A DNA stretch of 64,000 bases, taken from Owenia fusiformis. Lineage: Eukaryota; Annelida; Polychaeta; Sabellida; Oweniidae. A program made the position numbers and the translations under genes. Below the pieces are notes generated by a model. That model ran no database searches. It was not told where the DNA came from and saw only the letters and a program-made list of their open reading frames with translations. Positions 12,804-24,952 of this stretch are shown in pieces (position 1 is the first letter of the stretch; every line of letters starts with the position of its first letter). The stretch lies in NCBI GenBank assembly GCA_903813345.2, contig CAIIXF020000003.1, positions 28,783,248-28,847,247 on the forward strand, written 5' to 3'.

Positions 12804-14097
12804 CACGGTGTATAACCCAAACGCTCCTACATGCACGACGGAGCGTTACATTTACGCGGAAACGCTCCGGAGCGAAATAAAATGGCGGCTAATGAAGATT
12901 CCACTATGACCGTAAGTATTGTTTCTCTCGTTTCTCTTACATATCATATGTAATGGTGAAATATTATGTACCATTCGATGAACAATACCGTGAGCAAAGA
13001 TCTTATTTATTCAACTTCTGGTGGTAAACTGTTATTTGCTTCATCAAAGCTCCGTAGTGTAGATCGAACGAATCTGAAGATGACGTTTTGACCACAAATT
13101 ACGAATTAAACTAGCATTTCTATGAAAACGTTAATCTTTCTGTTAAAGTAGTAGGTCACAAACTCGTATATTCTCATTTCCTAAAATCCCAGTCCAAATC
13201 CATTACTTGTTCTTGAGAAATCGCTTGTTTTCCTCGAAACGCTCCGTCGATTTAGAAGACAATTTTAGAAACGCTCTTACCATTTTGTTTTGATATCATT
13301 TTCAGATTATTAGAGAAGAGTCCCGAATCGAATCTATCTCTTAAAAACGTGTTGTACTTGTTAGGCAAATTGAAACATCTGAACCTGGTGGTGCTAAACG
13401 TGCAACTAGCTGATTTAAGCCTATACATTAGATGATGTCATGCCTACATATGTGCTAAATCATAAAACTATAGAAAAAAACGAAAATTTATATGTGAATT
13501 AATCTTTCTTCTATTGATGCCAAGGGGTATAATAGATCTTTTCTTTCTCTTCCTGAAAAGGAAAGGCAAGCTATATATTTCCTAAACTGATCTAGACTAC
13601 CGGAGCGTTTCCAGTTCACTGTGTTAATCAGATCGGAGCGTTTCTTGAATATGAGAATGTCATCATTTTTAAGACTGGATTTTCGGTCATCAAATCACTA
13701 TTACCATAATGTATGGTGCGTTGAAGCATTGGAATTTGACTAAAATATACGTTGGTGCTCTAATCTTGGCTCAACTAATCACATGTATCGACAAAAGGGG
13801 TTTTGACCGGTAGAATGACAAATACGTTTTTGAATTTTGATAACTATACTGCTTCGTATAGCTCTTCCTAATTGCTTCAAACGTCAACAGCCAGCCACGT
13901 ACAACATGAATATCACACCCATCGAATGGTATACTCGAAATATGTAACTCATACCTCTTATTCCCATTATTGGTGAAATCGTCAGACGGCTCATCATTCC
14001 CGCCAGCCAGTTTTCCTACACCGGAGCGTTTCTTTGTTTACTTTCAGTAATGAAACGCTCCGTCGTGCATGTAGGAGCGTTTGGGTTATACACCGTG
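12804..14097. mobile_element. Transib/RAG-type DNA transposon, non-autonomous, 1294 bp
   Basis: Perfect 44-bp terminal inverted repeats occupy 12804-12847 and 14054-14097. Each starts CACGGTGTATAACCC. The element is flanked by a 5-bp direct repeat TACTT at 12799-12803 and 14098-14102. Known Transib and ProtoRAG ends begin CAC with a CACNRTG-like heptamer, related to the V(D)J signal heptamer, and make 5-bp duplications, so that superfamily fits best. The 9-mer GGAGCGTTT, in either orientation, occurs about eleven times, mostly near the ends. No transposase frame is present. At 12882 the motif AAAATGGCGGCTAATG begins a ten-codon frame ending at a GTAAGT donor, possibly a relic first exon. Confidence 0.8.
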
Positions 14098-14119
14098 TAC
14101 TTGGATTACTAAAGTAACA

Positions 14120-14532
14120 TTAGGTTCAGCTGGAAAGTAGCATTTTGGTAAAAAATTGCTAGCTATACCTGCACATGTAATTTTCTGGTAGAAAATTAAG
14201 TATGAAGGCATGTGTGTATTTCCTTGCTTTTTTCAGGAAAGTATCGTTACATTGTCTACTTTTAGTAAACCTGGAAACAGGCCAATGGTAGCCCCTGTGT
14301 TGTCTGGGAACTTTGAAAGAAAATTTGGAAAAATAGAAAGTGTGAAATATCAGAATTTCATGGAGTTCCCATTGAACTCCTACCAGATATACTAAAAGAA
14401 ACAATGTAATGATACTTTCCTGAAAAAAGCAAGGAAATTAAGACATGCCTTCATACTTTATAGTGTACCAGAAAATAACATGTGCAGGTATAGCAATATT
14501 TTACCAAAATGTTATTTTCCAGCTGTACCTTA
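14120..14532. mobile_element. Foldback element, about 410 bp
   Basis: Arms of roughly 135 bp pair. The left arm starts AGGTTCAGCTGGAAAGTAGC, and the right arm ends with the near complement of it, GCTGTACCTT. The blocks TTCAGGAAAGTATCGTTACA and TATACCTGCACATGTAATTT also have partners in the right arm. It begins only about 20 bp after the Transib-type element. The overlapping short frames on both strands are products of the palindrome. Confidence 0.75.
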
Positions 14533-14534
14533 AC

Positions 14535-16000
14535 AAATGAACAAAGAATCAAATTAGAAATAGAAAACATTGAAGATTTGAATTGAAAATACCACTTTTA
14601 CAAGAACACAGACTTCAGAACTCAGTTAAAGCCTTTGTGGAACATTCTGATACTCATAACAGGACTGAGAAGAAATGAGATGTCATGGATTATCATGATG
14701 ATTGTCGAATACGATGATAGAAAGGTGCACATTTTTCGAGTCAATCATAAAATATTAACCTTGAAGTTGTAGAATCTGATTGATTGCTATTTGTTCAGTT
14801 CTTAGAATGAAGGGTTTATCATGTTAATATCAGACTAACATTTCTTGGCACTTGTGTAATTCTACTACTCAAATAGGGTTTAGGGAATTCTCATATTTTG
14901 CAGTAGGCCTTCTCATATTTTACAGGGACTTCTCATATTTTGCAGGAACTTTTCATATTTAGCAGGGATTTTTAATATTTGAAAGTAGGGGACTTGTCAT
15001 GTTTTAATTTATAATTTATTTAGAAAAATGCTGTTTCATCACCTTATTTATCTAATATACTAGCCTCTCACACTTAAGCTAAGTACTGTAGTATGATTAG
15101 TTAGTGACATATCTAGCAATTAAGAATTAAAGGGCCCATGCAAAAAGTTTGTTACATATGGATTAAGGGTGGGGGGGGGGGTACTTTTGGATCTTGAATT
15201 TAGTACGGAGCAGAAGAGCAAACTCTTGTTATCCCACGTAGATCTACCAGTGCTATGTGATAAAAAATAACCTCATACATGTATGAGTTAGAACCACTTT
15301 AAGTGGTGACATTTCATTGAATAATTCTATTAAAGGTCTAGTTTTTAAATCTTTTACAGATTTTCTTTGTAAGATAATAGAAATTGTCTAAAATAACATG
15401 TATTTATGTTGAGTCAAAAACAATCAGTTCATTTCTCCAAACAGGAGAGCCATCTTTTATGTAAATTCAAATGCTGTTACCCACAGGGCCAATGATGCTT
15501 TGGCTTAGGCCCTGTTTATGCTGTATCTTAACACTGTTTAAATAAAGGAACCATAAAAACTAACTAACCACTTTAAGTCTCTAAGATTGCGTGATACATA
15601 AATCTGGTTTCCAGCCTTACAATCTATACTACAGAACACATCAAAGTTTTCAATTTACTTTCAGAAAATGATCAATCCCCTACTTGAAGCTGTCAGCGTG
15701 GTAACTGAAGGGTCTTGCAATGTGATATTGATAAAGTGCCGCATGCCAGTAGACCACACTGGCCAGGTAAGAAACCACACTATTTACAATTTTACACCTG
15801 TAATTTACTTTGATAATTGATGATATTATGCATAGACTTGAACTTGAATAAGACATTGTTTGTTTGATTAACATCTCACACAGATGTTTTTTTTAATGTT
15901 GAGATTCATTATATTGCTTGTATAATATTTAACACTGGACCTGGACAAACATAGAAAATATCTAACTCTCACCTTTATATAATTTATATTATTATGTTAT
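14535..16000. other. Gene-free stretch with a five-copy short repeat
   Basis: At 14888-14995 a roughly 24-bp phrase, CTTCTCATATTTTGCAGG or a variant, occurs about five times. An 11-G run lies at 15171-15181. A segment near 15470-15570 looks like the 3' tail of an old retroelement, with an AATAAAGG signal, but too little is left to name it. No gene is recognised. Confidence 0.5.
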
Positions 16001-16004
16001 ATAT

Positions 16005-16460
16005 CGGGAAGTAGAGTTATGGGATATATAAGAGTTATATACTGGGGGGCTTTGAATATGAGGTTTATCCAGAGAGAGATATCTACTTAAGGGATCGTAG
16101 CAACCAAAGAGATAGATAGAGGTAGATATGCACATCTCGTGAAGAATAAACCCCATTGCCAAACTGACCGTACACAACTGCTTTTTCTAATACCCAGTAG
16201 AGTTTTCTAAATTTCACTTCTTTCAATTTTTTTTGTTTGGGATATGGATATTCTGGATATGGAAACCTCAAAATCAGGATATATTACAGAATACATCTTA
16301 CCAACTTATCTCCCAAAAACTCTACTGGCATAGGATAAATAAGGGTTATGTACTGGGAGGTTTTGGATATGGGGTTTATCCAGAGGGAGATATGCATATC
16401 TACCTGAAGGACCAAACCGACCGTACATAACTGCTTTATCCTATACCAAGTAGAGTTTTC
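16005..16460. mobile_element. Two related small TIR elements
   Basis: The better-preserved copy, 16316-16459, has ends AAAACTCTACTGG and its near complement, extending inward through ATAGGATAAA. A diverged copy lies at about 16005-16215. Both share GGTTTATCCAGAG and the right-hand block GACCGTACA. No flanking duplication is clear. Confidence 0.6.
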
Positions 16461-17429
16461 AGGGGCATATGGCCATTTCAATAGTACAAGGTGTAAAAAT
16501 AAACAAATCATTCATATGGAAAGTCATTTTCTTACATTTCCACTTTTACATTTTAAATACATTGATTCATTAGGATAAATGTACATATACATTATACAAA
16601 GTTACTTATGGTGCAAAACCTGTTCTCTACAAAATTCACATATGAAATTATTTAAGTTATGCCTTACTTTAGACTTCATTATGGTCATTATTCAAATATC
16701 TACAATGTTATTCTACAATACATTAACTTTGTATATGGTCATGTTTACCTTTTGATTTCTGTATATATACATAGTAAATGGCTTATTGATGATGGTGATT
16801 CAAATTCTATAGGTCTTACAAAGACTTTTTAACCTTGGCATTGCCATGGGGGAGTTGTGCATTTTCTAAAGAAATTTCTTAGAAATTGTGCTAAATGTGT
16901 AAATGGCAAATATCTATGTTGTACTCTCAAGCTAATCAAACTCCTTGAAGTGATCAGATTGCACCAAATCGCATCTTCAGGCAGGTACTGATAAACAGAC
17001 ATTTAATTTGAAGGGCCTTGTTTCAGTATAGGAACAGCAGCTATGTAGAACAATAAAATATATCATGAATTGCATCATCTTAAAGTCTCATCTTTGACTT
17101 AAATTTCGGTTTGATTGACCTAAATGGTTTGATTATAAGAAAGTCACATTATAACTGGTCTGTACTCTGTAATGCCATTCTGCACTGGAGCTAGTCATTG
17201 ATCCATACATGGGCTTTTAATTAGACTAGTTGAAAGCCCATGATCCATATCATTAAATTTTACTTTTACTGCCATGTACTCTTATGATTAACTACCATGG
17301 ATATGATGGGATTCAGTTAATTCTTAGACAGTTTTTTTACCAGCAGATGAGCTTTAAAAATATCAAGCTGATGCAATTCTTGAATGACAAAACTGATGAA
17401 TGGGATGAGAGAAGTAATGTTGTTTTTAT

Positions 17430-17765
17430 TGCTACCTTAAGGTGGAACAGGTACCAGTAGATTGAACAAACTGTTGAAAATGGATAGATAAATAATCTGT
17501 TAAATAGAGTGAATATTATGCTGAGGTTAAGGTAGTCTTAATAGAATGAACTACATTCAAACCTTAAGGTAGTCTCAGAAGAGTAAATAATTAGTGACAA
17601 CCATATGCATTCCAAGTGGAATGAATAATCTACCAATCTTAAAATAGTCAATGCTAACCTTAAGGTAGTACCAGTAAGAGCATCCTAAGGTAACCCAAGT
17701 AGACAGAGTGGTCTGCTAACCTTAAGGTAGTCTGAGTAGTATGAATATTCTGCCAACCTATTAAG
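17430..17765. repeat. Degenerate tandem repeat (AACCTTAAGGTAGTC)
   Basis: AACCTTAAGGTAGT or a close variant recurs about seven times, with intervening phrases such as GAATATTCTGCC and AGTAGAATGAA. It looks like a decayed minisatellite with a unit of roughly 60 bp. Confidence 0.6.
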
Positions 17766-18602
17766 TACTTAACCCATCCCATTCTCATCTCTTCTTTTGG
17801 TGTGAAACAGGCATAATTCAAAGCTCTCAAAATGTCCATATATATTAACTTTATATGCAATATAATGGCTTCATCAGGGAAATTGGATGCTAGTCTCATT
17901 CAGGGTCAAACCTGTTTTAAATATTCCCGCCGGGATGATGACGTAATGACTAACCAATCAGGGCAGCACTTGCCCTATACTTTTGACCAATCAGAGACTG
18001 AGGGGACAGGATTAGATAGTGTTGGTTTTCAACAATAGGAAGACACAACAAGATTTCATGACTATTTACACAAGATCATGTCAAGGCAATGTAAGATTTT
18101 AAATGTGTTAAACGTGACCTGCACTGTAGGAATATATTGCAGCCAAATGCATAGACCCAAAGAAGTTCTACTCGTTCATATTCTGCTATTTTCTTGCATC
18201 TGTATGTTAGACTGATTGATAAAAAATATTAATTTTAATGTCAAGTAGTTTCGCTTATCTTTATTCTATTTATAACATTTGAGTTACCTTTTTTAAAAGG
18301 TCAGCAATTTGAAAAATAGAAAAATAGTAAAGTAGTCAAGCAGAGCGTTCAATTGCCCTGCCTTTATTTTTCAAAACCAATAATTTTTGGGACTAGCTAT
18401 ATACCTATATATTCCTTATCTCAACGATTTAACATTCATCTGCCTTAGAAATACTTCCGCAACTAAAGCGCATTGATTAATTAATTAATTTGATACTTAT
18501 GCAAACACTTGATGCAACAATATGTCATTGATTATACAAGACCGTGTACTTGAACTCTCTGACCTTGTACGATTTGGACTATATTTTGGCTTTTATACTC
18601 TA

Positions 18603-20293
18603 CAGTAAAACCTGTCAAATCTGAACATCTGTGGTACTGACCAAAAGTGTTCAGATTAGCAAATGTTCACATTTCAAGGTTTTTATGTCCCCACCACATA
18701 GTGTGGGGCCATATTGTCGGCCTAGGCGCGTCCGTCCGTCTGTCTGTCCGTCTGTCTGTCCGTCTGTCCGTACGTCCGGCAGTTTTCTCCAAAACCGCTA
18801 CAGATATCACCTTCAAATTTTCAGGGATAACTTATGAGTGCATACAGATGTGGATGAAAAAAAATTAGCTCGATACCTACTTCCTGTCGGCCATTTTGAA
18901 GTCAAATGCTAAAATCCTTGTCTGCAAACTTTAAGAAAAACTGCTTCACAGTTGCTTTTAAAACTTTAACATCTTGTTCAGCTCACTTCATTCTAGATCT
19001 GATTAGGTTTTGGACCTGCTAGCTCAGTCATGTCAGCCATTTTGAATGTCTTAAGAAAAGTTAGCGCGCGATAATACTTTGTATCATATTGAATGGTGTT
19101 TTTGAGTTTTCATACTTCAACTATTTAGTAGCTTTATAAAGAATTTCAGATGTACTTTGCTGTAAAAGCCTACTTTATTGTTAACAGTAGTTATATGTGA
19201 TAATTTTGTAAAAAGAAATCAGCAAAAACTCATAAGGACTTTTTTATTGTCGGCCATTTTGGATTTTTCGGTCCTAAAATCTTGTCTGTGAAGTCTTGTC
19301 TGCGCGTTTTCAGGTGAACCGTTTGGTGGATCAATTTCAAATTTTCAGGGATGATTCTTAGTATAAAAATCTAGATCTCATCAGTTTTTTGGCATTCTGG
19401 GTAAATGTCAAGGCAGCCATTTTGGATTTTCCGTCCTAAAATCTTGTCTGTAAAGTCTTGTCTACTCGTTTTCAGGTGAACTGTTTCGTAGATCAATTTC
19501 AAATTTTCAGGAATGATTCTTAGTATGAAAATCTAGAACTGATTAGTTTTTTTGCATTCTGGGTAAATGTCAAGGCAGCCATTTTGGATTTTCCGTCTTA
19601 AAATCTTGCCTGTAAAGTCTTGTCTACGCGTTTTTAGGAGAACGGTTTGATAGATCAATTTCAAATTTTCAGGGATGATTCTTTGTATGAAAATCTACAT
19701 CTGATTACTTTTTTTGCATTCTGCGTAAATGTTAAGGCAGCCATTTTGGATTTTCTGTCCTAAAATCTTGTCTGTAAAGTCTTGTCTACCCGTTTTCAGG
19801 TGAACCGTTTGGTAGATCAATTTCATATTTTCAGGGATGATTCTTAGTATGAAAATCTACAAACAGATTAGTTTTTTGACATTCTTAGTAAATGTCAAGG
19901 CAGCCATTTTGGATTTTCCATCCTGAAATCTTGTCTGTAAAGTCTTGTTTACATGTTTTCTGGTTAACTGTGTGACGGATCAATTTCAAATTTTCAGGGA
20001 TGGTTCTTAGTATGAAAATCTAGAACTGACTAAATTTTTGGCATTCTGGGTAAATTTTAAGGTGGCCACTTTGGATTTTCCGTCCTCAAATTGTGTTGGT
20101 AAAGTCTTGTCTACTCATTTTAAAGGATAACCATTTCACGGGATCAGCACTTGGTGGGGACATTTTGTACACATTTGTGTTCTTGTCTTAACATGTGAGT
20201 CTATGGGAGAGAACAAAATTTTGATCGAGAAAAAAAGTATTCACGTTGAGATGTGTTCAGATAAGAGAGGTGTTCAGATAACAGGTTTCACTT
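18603..20293. mobile_element. Mariner-type MITE interrupted by a larger repeat
   Basis: The left end CAGTAAAACCTGTC and right end GACA/ACAGGTTTCACT match the ends of an intact 186-bp relative at 56019-56204. TA flanks both sides (18601-18602 and 20294-20295). The MITE sequence stops at about 18678 and resumes at about 20189, so the 1.5-kb element between was inserted later. Confidence 0.75.
18679..20188 (+). mobile_element. 1.5-kb repeat element, copy 1, with 162-bp internal units
   Basis: ATGTCCCCACCA at the left and its complement TGGTGGGGACAT near 20153-20164 form short inverted ends. A (GTCCGTCT)n cassette lies at 18727-18775. From about 19250 to 20100 a 162-bp unit is repeated five to six times. 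Each unit carries GGCAGCCATTTTGGATTTTC and TCAAATTTTCAGGGATGATT. An almost identical inverted copy lies at 42722-44222. It has no coding capacity beyond short frames. Confidence 0.85.
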
Positions 20294-20438
20294 TATATTG
20301 AATGTAAGGCCCTTTAAAGTGAGCCTAATTTCTTAGTCTGATACCATTTGTTGCCATTTAAAAGGGACTAGAAAGGATAAAGATTAGCCAATTTCTTGCT
20401 TTCATCATTGTATCACTGGTGATTCGCTCACTTACGCT

Positions 20439-20635
20439 GGTTACCGAAATGGTTCGTTTCGGTAACAAAATGTTGGCACGTCGAAGGTACGATTTTAGGT
20501 CAGAAGACAACAGAATCGTCGATTTAATTCCTCACTTAAGTTACAGAAACAGTTAAAAGTGCAGATCTTAACTGTTTTTCGAAATACCGTTCCTGTAACT
20601 TAAGTGAGGAATTAAATCGACAATTCTGTTGTCTT
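20439..20635. repeat. Hairpin-forming inverted repeats
   Basis: Arms 20504-20546 and 20593-20635 are nearly perfect complements, including GAATTAAATCGAC and TAACTTAAGTGAGG. A smaller hairpin, GTTACCGAAA with TTTCGGTAAC, lies at 20439-20466. This is likely a small foldback MITE. Confidence 0.7.
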
Positions 20636-20639
20636 TTGA

Positions 20640-22645
20640 ACTATTTGGTGAAAGTCAAAAAGGGAACATCCTCTTTTTCTAATGAATTAATTTGGCATTT
20701 CTGCATTTTAAATCTTCAATAACTTCTATATTTGATCAGCTCAATCTAGGTATTTGCAATTATGATTGCAAGGAAAACATCAGGCCATGATTGAATGGCT
20801 TCTTATTCTAGCATTTTACAAATTCCATTCGTTATATTCCTTTACATTATATTAGCTTGTGTACTTTTGAAAATTATTTTGTCAATGACCTTACCTACAT
20901 TTCACCTGATGTTACCCCTGGCAAGGATTGTTCAACAAAAATTGATCCATATTAGATTTTCAAGGATACCAGACTGATCTATTGGTATTTTCTCTCATGG
21001 GGAAACTTCCCTTTGTTAATTGAACATTAATGTTGATTTATTAACCATGGCAACTTTATCTGTATGGTAAAGTTGATTACGAGAAATAAATGGAAATTGT
21101 ACAAAAATAGTGAACTGTTATGTTTTCATGATAAATTATTTACTAAATTCAGGGTTGTTTACTTGTTTATGTTTATGCCCTAATTTGGCAAGACTACTTT
21201 ATATGATGCCGATGTGAACCAAATAAACAACAAACAGGCAACAACAAATGATTTTTAAAGTGCATTTTTTATCCTTGTCATTATAGATTGCTGTTTTGTG
21301 GTGGTTCAAGAGGGGGGGGGGAGGTTAGGGTTAGGGGGTGTAAGTGAACCTCCTTGGCCAAACAATATTTTAAATTCATGCAGTATTTTACCATTCTGTG
21401 CACCTTTTAAGTGATTTTGGGCTAAGTTGCCAAATGTGAACCCTCTGGAAATATTTGAAAAGTGAACCCCAGAGACTCAAGTGAGAGTACCTCACTTGAG
21501 TCTCAAGCCAACAACTTGTTTAAGAGATCACTATATTGGGTTCACTCTGTACTCTAGAAAACAGTTCGCACTCAATAAGTTTTAATTGTTATTCAAAAAT
21601 ATTTTTGAGAACTGAATTTGAAACAGGATATTTGACAAGTGAGACGTTACATTGTTTTGTCTGGGATGAATATCAACAAAATGTTCCATACTTAAAAACA
21701 TGTAAAATGTTACAGTTTATTTTGCTATAGTCGGAGTGAAACTTAACTGACGTAATGAAACTGTGCTTGCGAAACCAGTGAATAACAAGTCAACCAATAT
21801 AGATGGAGCTATGAACTTAAATTAAAAAAATAGCAAAAACTATGAACTCAAATTCAAAAAATAGCAAAAAGTGCTCAAATGCATATTGCATTTTGTATTG
21901 TTAAGTAAAATTTTATGTATGTATGTATACATAGCATCCTATGCAAGGTCAGAATACAGACAGCCTTGGAAAAGGTAAGGGGTAACTAATTGACCTTACA
22001 TGGATAACTTGTTGTTTGTACATGTGATGAAGGCATGTACATGTACATTCATGTTGTTTACATTGCAATCGTATGATTAGACCACAAATCAATATTGTCT
22101 TTTTTACATTTTTTTAATTCACATTTTATATTATATTACACTGTCCAAAGTATTCACGTAAATTATTATGAAATAACAATTGATAGCTTTTGATAAAATT
22201 CTGAAATAGTGAATATAACATGTGTGGAGTCTACACGTGGAAAGTAAATAGGCTTATATATAGTACCTTATATATTATGTAACATGTTATTTCTTACCCT
22301 ACTTTCAATCTCCACTGGGGTGGACTGACTTTTTCACATCAGCCCTTAGCGTAGGAATTCATTCTGTGTTTTCATTAACCATAAGACTAAATTCTGACAT
22401 TTTTGAGAAATCTGTCTCTTTATTGAGATTTAAGGTAAGTGTGTACATTTGGAATTTTTATGCTATCCTAACTAGAGTGACGGTCAAATGTTATTTTCAG
22501 GAACACATAACTCATTCCATATACAGTTTACATCTTTTAGTTTTGCACAAGAGCGGTGAAGATGACATTTTTTATAAAATGTTTAAAATGAGAAAATTCA
22601 GTGACCTTATCATTTTTCTTTGAATTTTACACTTTCTTTCATCAT
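20640..22645. other. Gene-free stretch
   Basis: No gene is recognised. A G-rich block at 21312-21340 combines a 10-G run with two telomere-like TTAGGG units and could form a G-quadruplex. The open frame at 22366-22623 shows no recognisable domain. Confidence 0.5.
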
Positions 22646-22651
22646 ATATTT

Positions 22652-22735
22652 CACCCTTGGTATACGCAGCTAACGAAAATTGACCGGTACGTGTCAAAAG
22701 CTGGACCGGTACGTTAGCTGCGTATACCAAGGGTG
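22652..22735. mobile_element. 84-bp palindromic mini-element
   Basis: Perfect 24-bp arms (22652-22675 and 22712-22735) begin CACCCTTGGTATACGCAGC. The direct repeat TATTT sits immediately outside both ends (22647-22651 and 22736-22740). The 36-bp loop carries GACCGGTACG twice. A 5-bp duplication with a CAC start is compatible with a Transib-like origin, but the element is too short to assign. Confidence 0.75.
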
Positions 22736-22744
22736 TATTTGGCA

Positions 22745-24800
22745 TTTCTCTATGAATCTGTGTAATATAACCTACTCAGAAATATTGCTATTTCTACCCA
22801 GAAATATTGCTATTTCTACTCTATGTTATCATAACTATATATTAGCCTCACCAAGATAAAAAAAAAACATTACCATTGATTGCCCTTACAGATATTTTCA
22901 ATTCTCTTTGAAAAGTTGTTTTTAATGTTAAGGATACCACTCCTACTATTGAAATGATCAACCTGTTTGATGTGTATCAAATACTGTATTTAAGATTGCA
23001 AATATTAATGTAGATATTGGCATGTTATTTTGTGAAGGTATTGACTATATATTTTCATCCCTTAAAGGAAATCTTGATTGCTTGTTAAAATCTTTTACCT
23101 CTGCCCCCCCCCTCTTTTTGATGGGGTCAGGTCCCAATAGCTCATCTTATAAAGCCCCTCTCCTTAATGATCATATTTCTAGAAAAAATAAATGCTGATC
23201 AAATATTTAAAGATACCTCTAGAAAGATTTAGTTGGATGACTTGCAGTTTTCATTTGGCTTTATACTCATTGGTATATTAACATTCTGAGTCTTGTAAGC
23301 CTATTTTCTCATATGTACCACTGAACATGCCATAGGATGTAAATATACTGGAATAGAATAGAATATAGAGAGATAAAGACCTGTACTTTTTACCAAAGAT
23401 CCCATACACCTGGACTTATGATATATGGATTTGTGAGAAATATTTATATAGTATGATGCATTGATTGGATTATGAAGATCACTATTGCAAATAATTATCA
23501 AGTCAAGTACATAGACCTTGAGACTTTAGAAGATAAGAACTAGATATTGTGGCCTCTAGGTATGTGCATAGGTAAGTAGACTAATTCCTTGTCTCATTTC
23601 GTCTTAAATTAATTTAGAAACTTGAAAGGTTCTGTGTTCTTACCGTATTCTCTCCTGTACTCTCCTGTATAGATGCACAACTGCAATAAAAACTGCCCCC
23701 CCCCTTTTCTGGAAAAAACTTTGTTATATGAGTGCCAAAAATCAAGAAAAAAATCTCATTGAGAATATATAATTTATGACATAGCCTTTGGAGAATTTAG
23801 TTGAAACCCTGTGCATTTAATTGAGAGAATACGGTAGGTGAAGACAAACACAAGAGAGATAGAATTCAAATTCAGGCTGTCAGAGACAGGTCAGTCGTTA
23901 TATATGCATATGTCTATCAAGAGAAAGTAAACCAGCATAATTTGTTTTTGTATAAACATCTGCATTGCATAGCTATAATTAGAAAGGGATGCATTGTGCA
24001 TAGGAGTCTAAAGTTTTATTTTAGAAAATTACAAAACTGGATAAATATTGCTCGACAATATCAAGATTTGTAGAAAATCATATGTAATATATGTATATAA
24101 TATACTGTATATGTAAAGGGAAATTCAGGGGTGAGTGGATAGATTACTAAAGGTAAAGATTATTACAGAAAAGAAATTAGTGTTAAGTAAGTTATGTGCA
24201 TATATTTTCATAAAACTTTAATTGACAAATTACTAATTATAATATATTATAACATAGCATACATGTAGTATAATATAATTGAAATAATACATTATAATAC
24301 TGTATAATATAAGCTTTGTAACTTGATAAATGCTAATACTGTACCCTCAGAGGCTAAACGTTTAATTAAATGAAAGGGGAAAAGAAAATTTTGAAATTGT
24401 TAAAAATATATAAAAAGTAACAAAAATTTGGATAAATTTTGACAGCAAAAAATCTTAAAAGAGATTTGACTTGATTCTACTGAACCAGGCTCCAAAAACA
24501 GCGTGGGAGTGAAAATTCTGGTAGAAGTTACATAATGGATCAGAACTTAAGCCAAATATAGATTATGGCTGACCCTTTTCAATACCTGTTGAATCAAGAG
24601 TATTCATTGCCACTTTAGACTTCTTTTGTAGACGATTGGAAAGTGAAACACTGTTATGGTAGAAATATTAATTTAACTTGTTGATAAGTGAAAATGGATA
24701 AGTGATTGGTAGATTTTGTGCCTAAAAACAAAGCATAGGAAAACACTTCAGCTTTATTCCGAAATAGAGATATCTCATTTTAGGAATATTAATTTTTGTA
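22745..24800. other. Gene-free stretch upstream of OSGIN
   Basis: No coding exon is recognised. The OSGIN 5' untranslated exon and promoter may lie here or further upstream. A possible splice acceptor, TATTTTAAG, at about 24798-24806 would place an upstream non-coding exon. Very AT-rich sequence with TATA-like runs occupies 24060-24310. Confidence 0.4.
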
Positions 24801-24873
24801 TTTTAAGGAGCGAGGTGCAAACCATAGCAATGTGACGGCAGACCTTCTGTGACACTTCTGAACTTTGGTTGGC

Positions 24874-24952
24874 ATGGCAACCACCACAATGGCTTCTCAT
24901 GGACATTACATAGCAGAAAAAAGGGTGAAATACACAGAAGTAGTCGTTATAG
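24874..24952 (+). CDS. OSGIN coding exon 1
   Basis: Encodes residues 1-26 plus the first base of Gly27, ending at donor GTGAGT. It holds the start of the FAD-binding loop (EVVVIG). A second in-frame Met at residue 6 is an alternative start. Confidence 0.88.

Noticed and set aside
18631-18868. Two frames reading VRPSVCPSV-like repeats
   Set aside because: They translate the GTCC/GTCT cassette of the 1.5-kb element.
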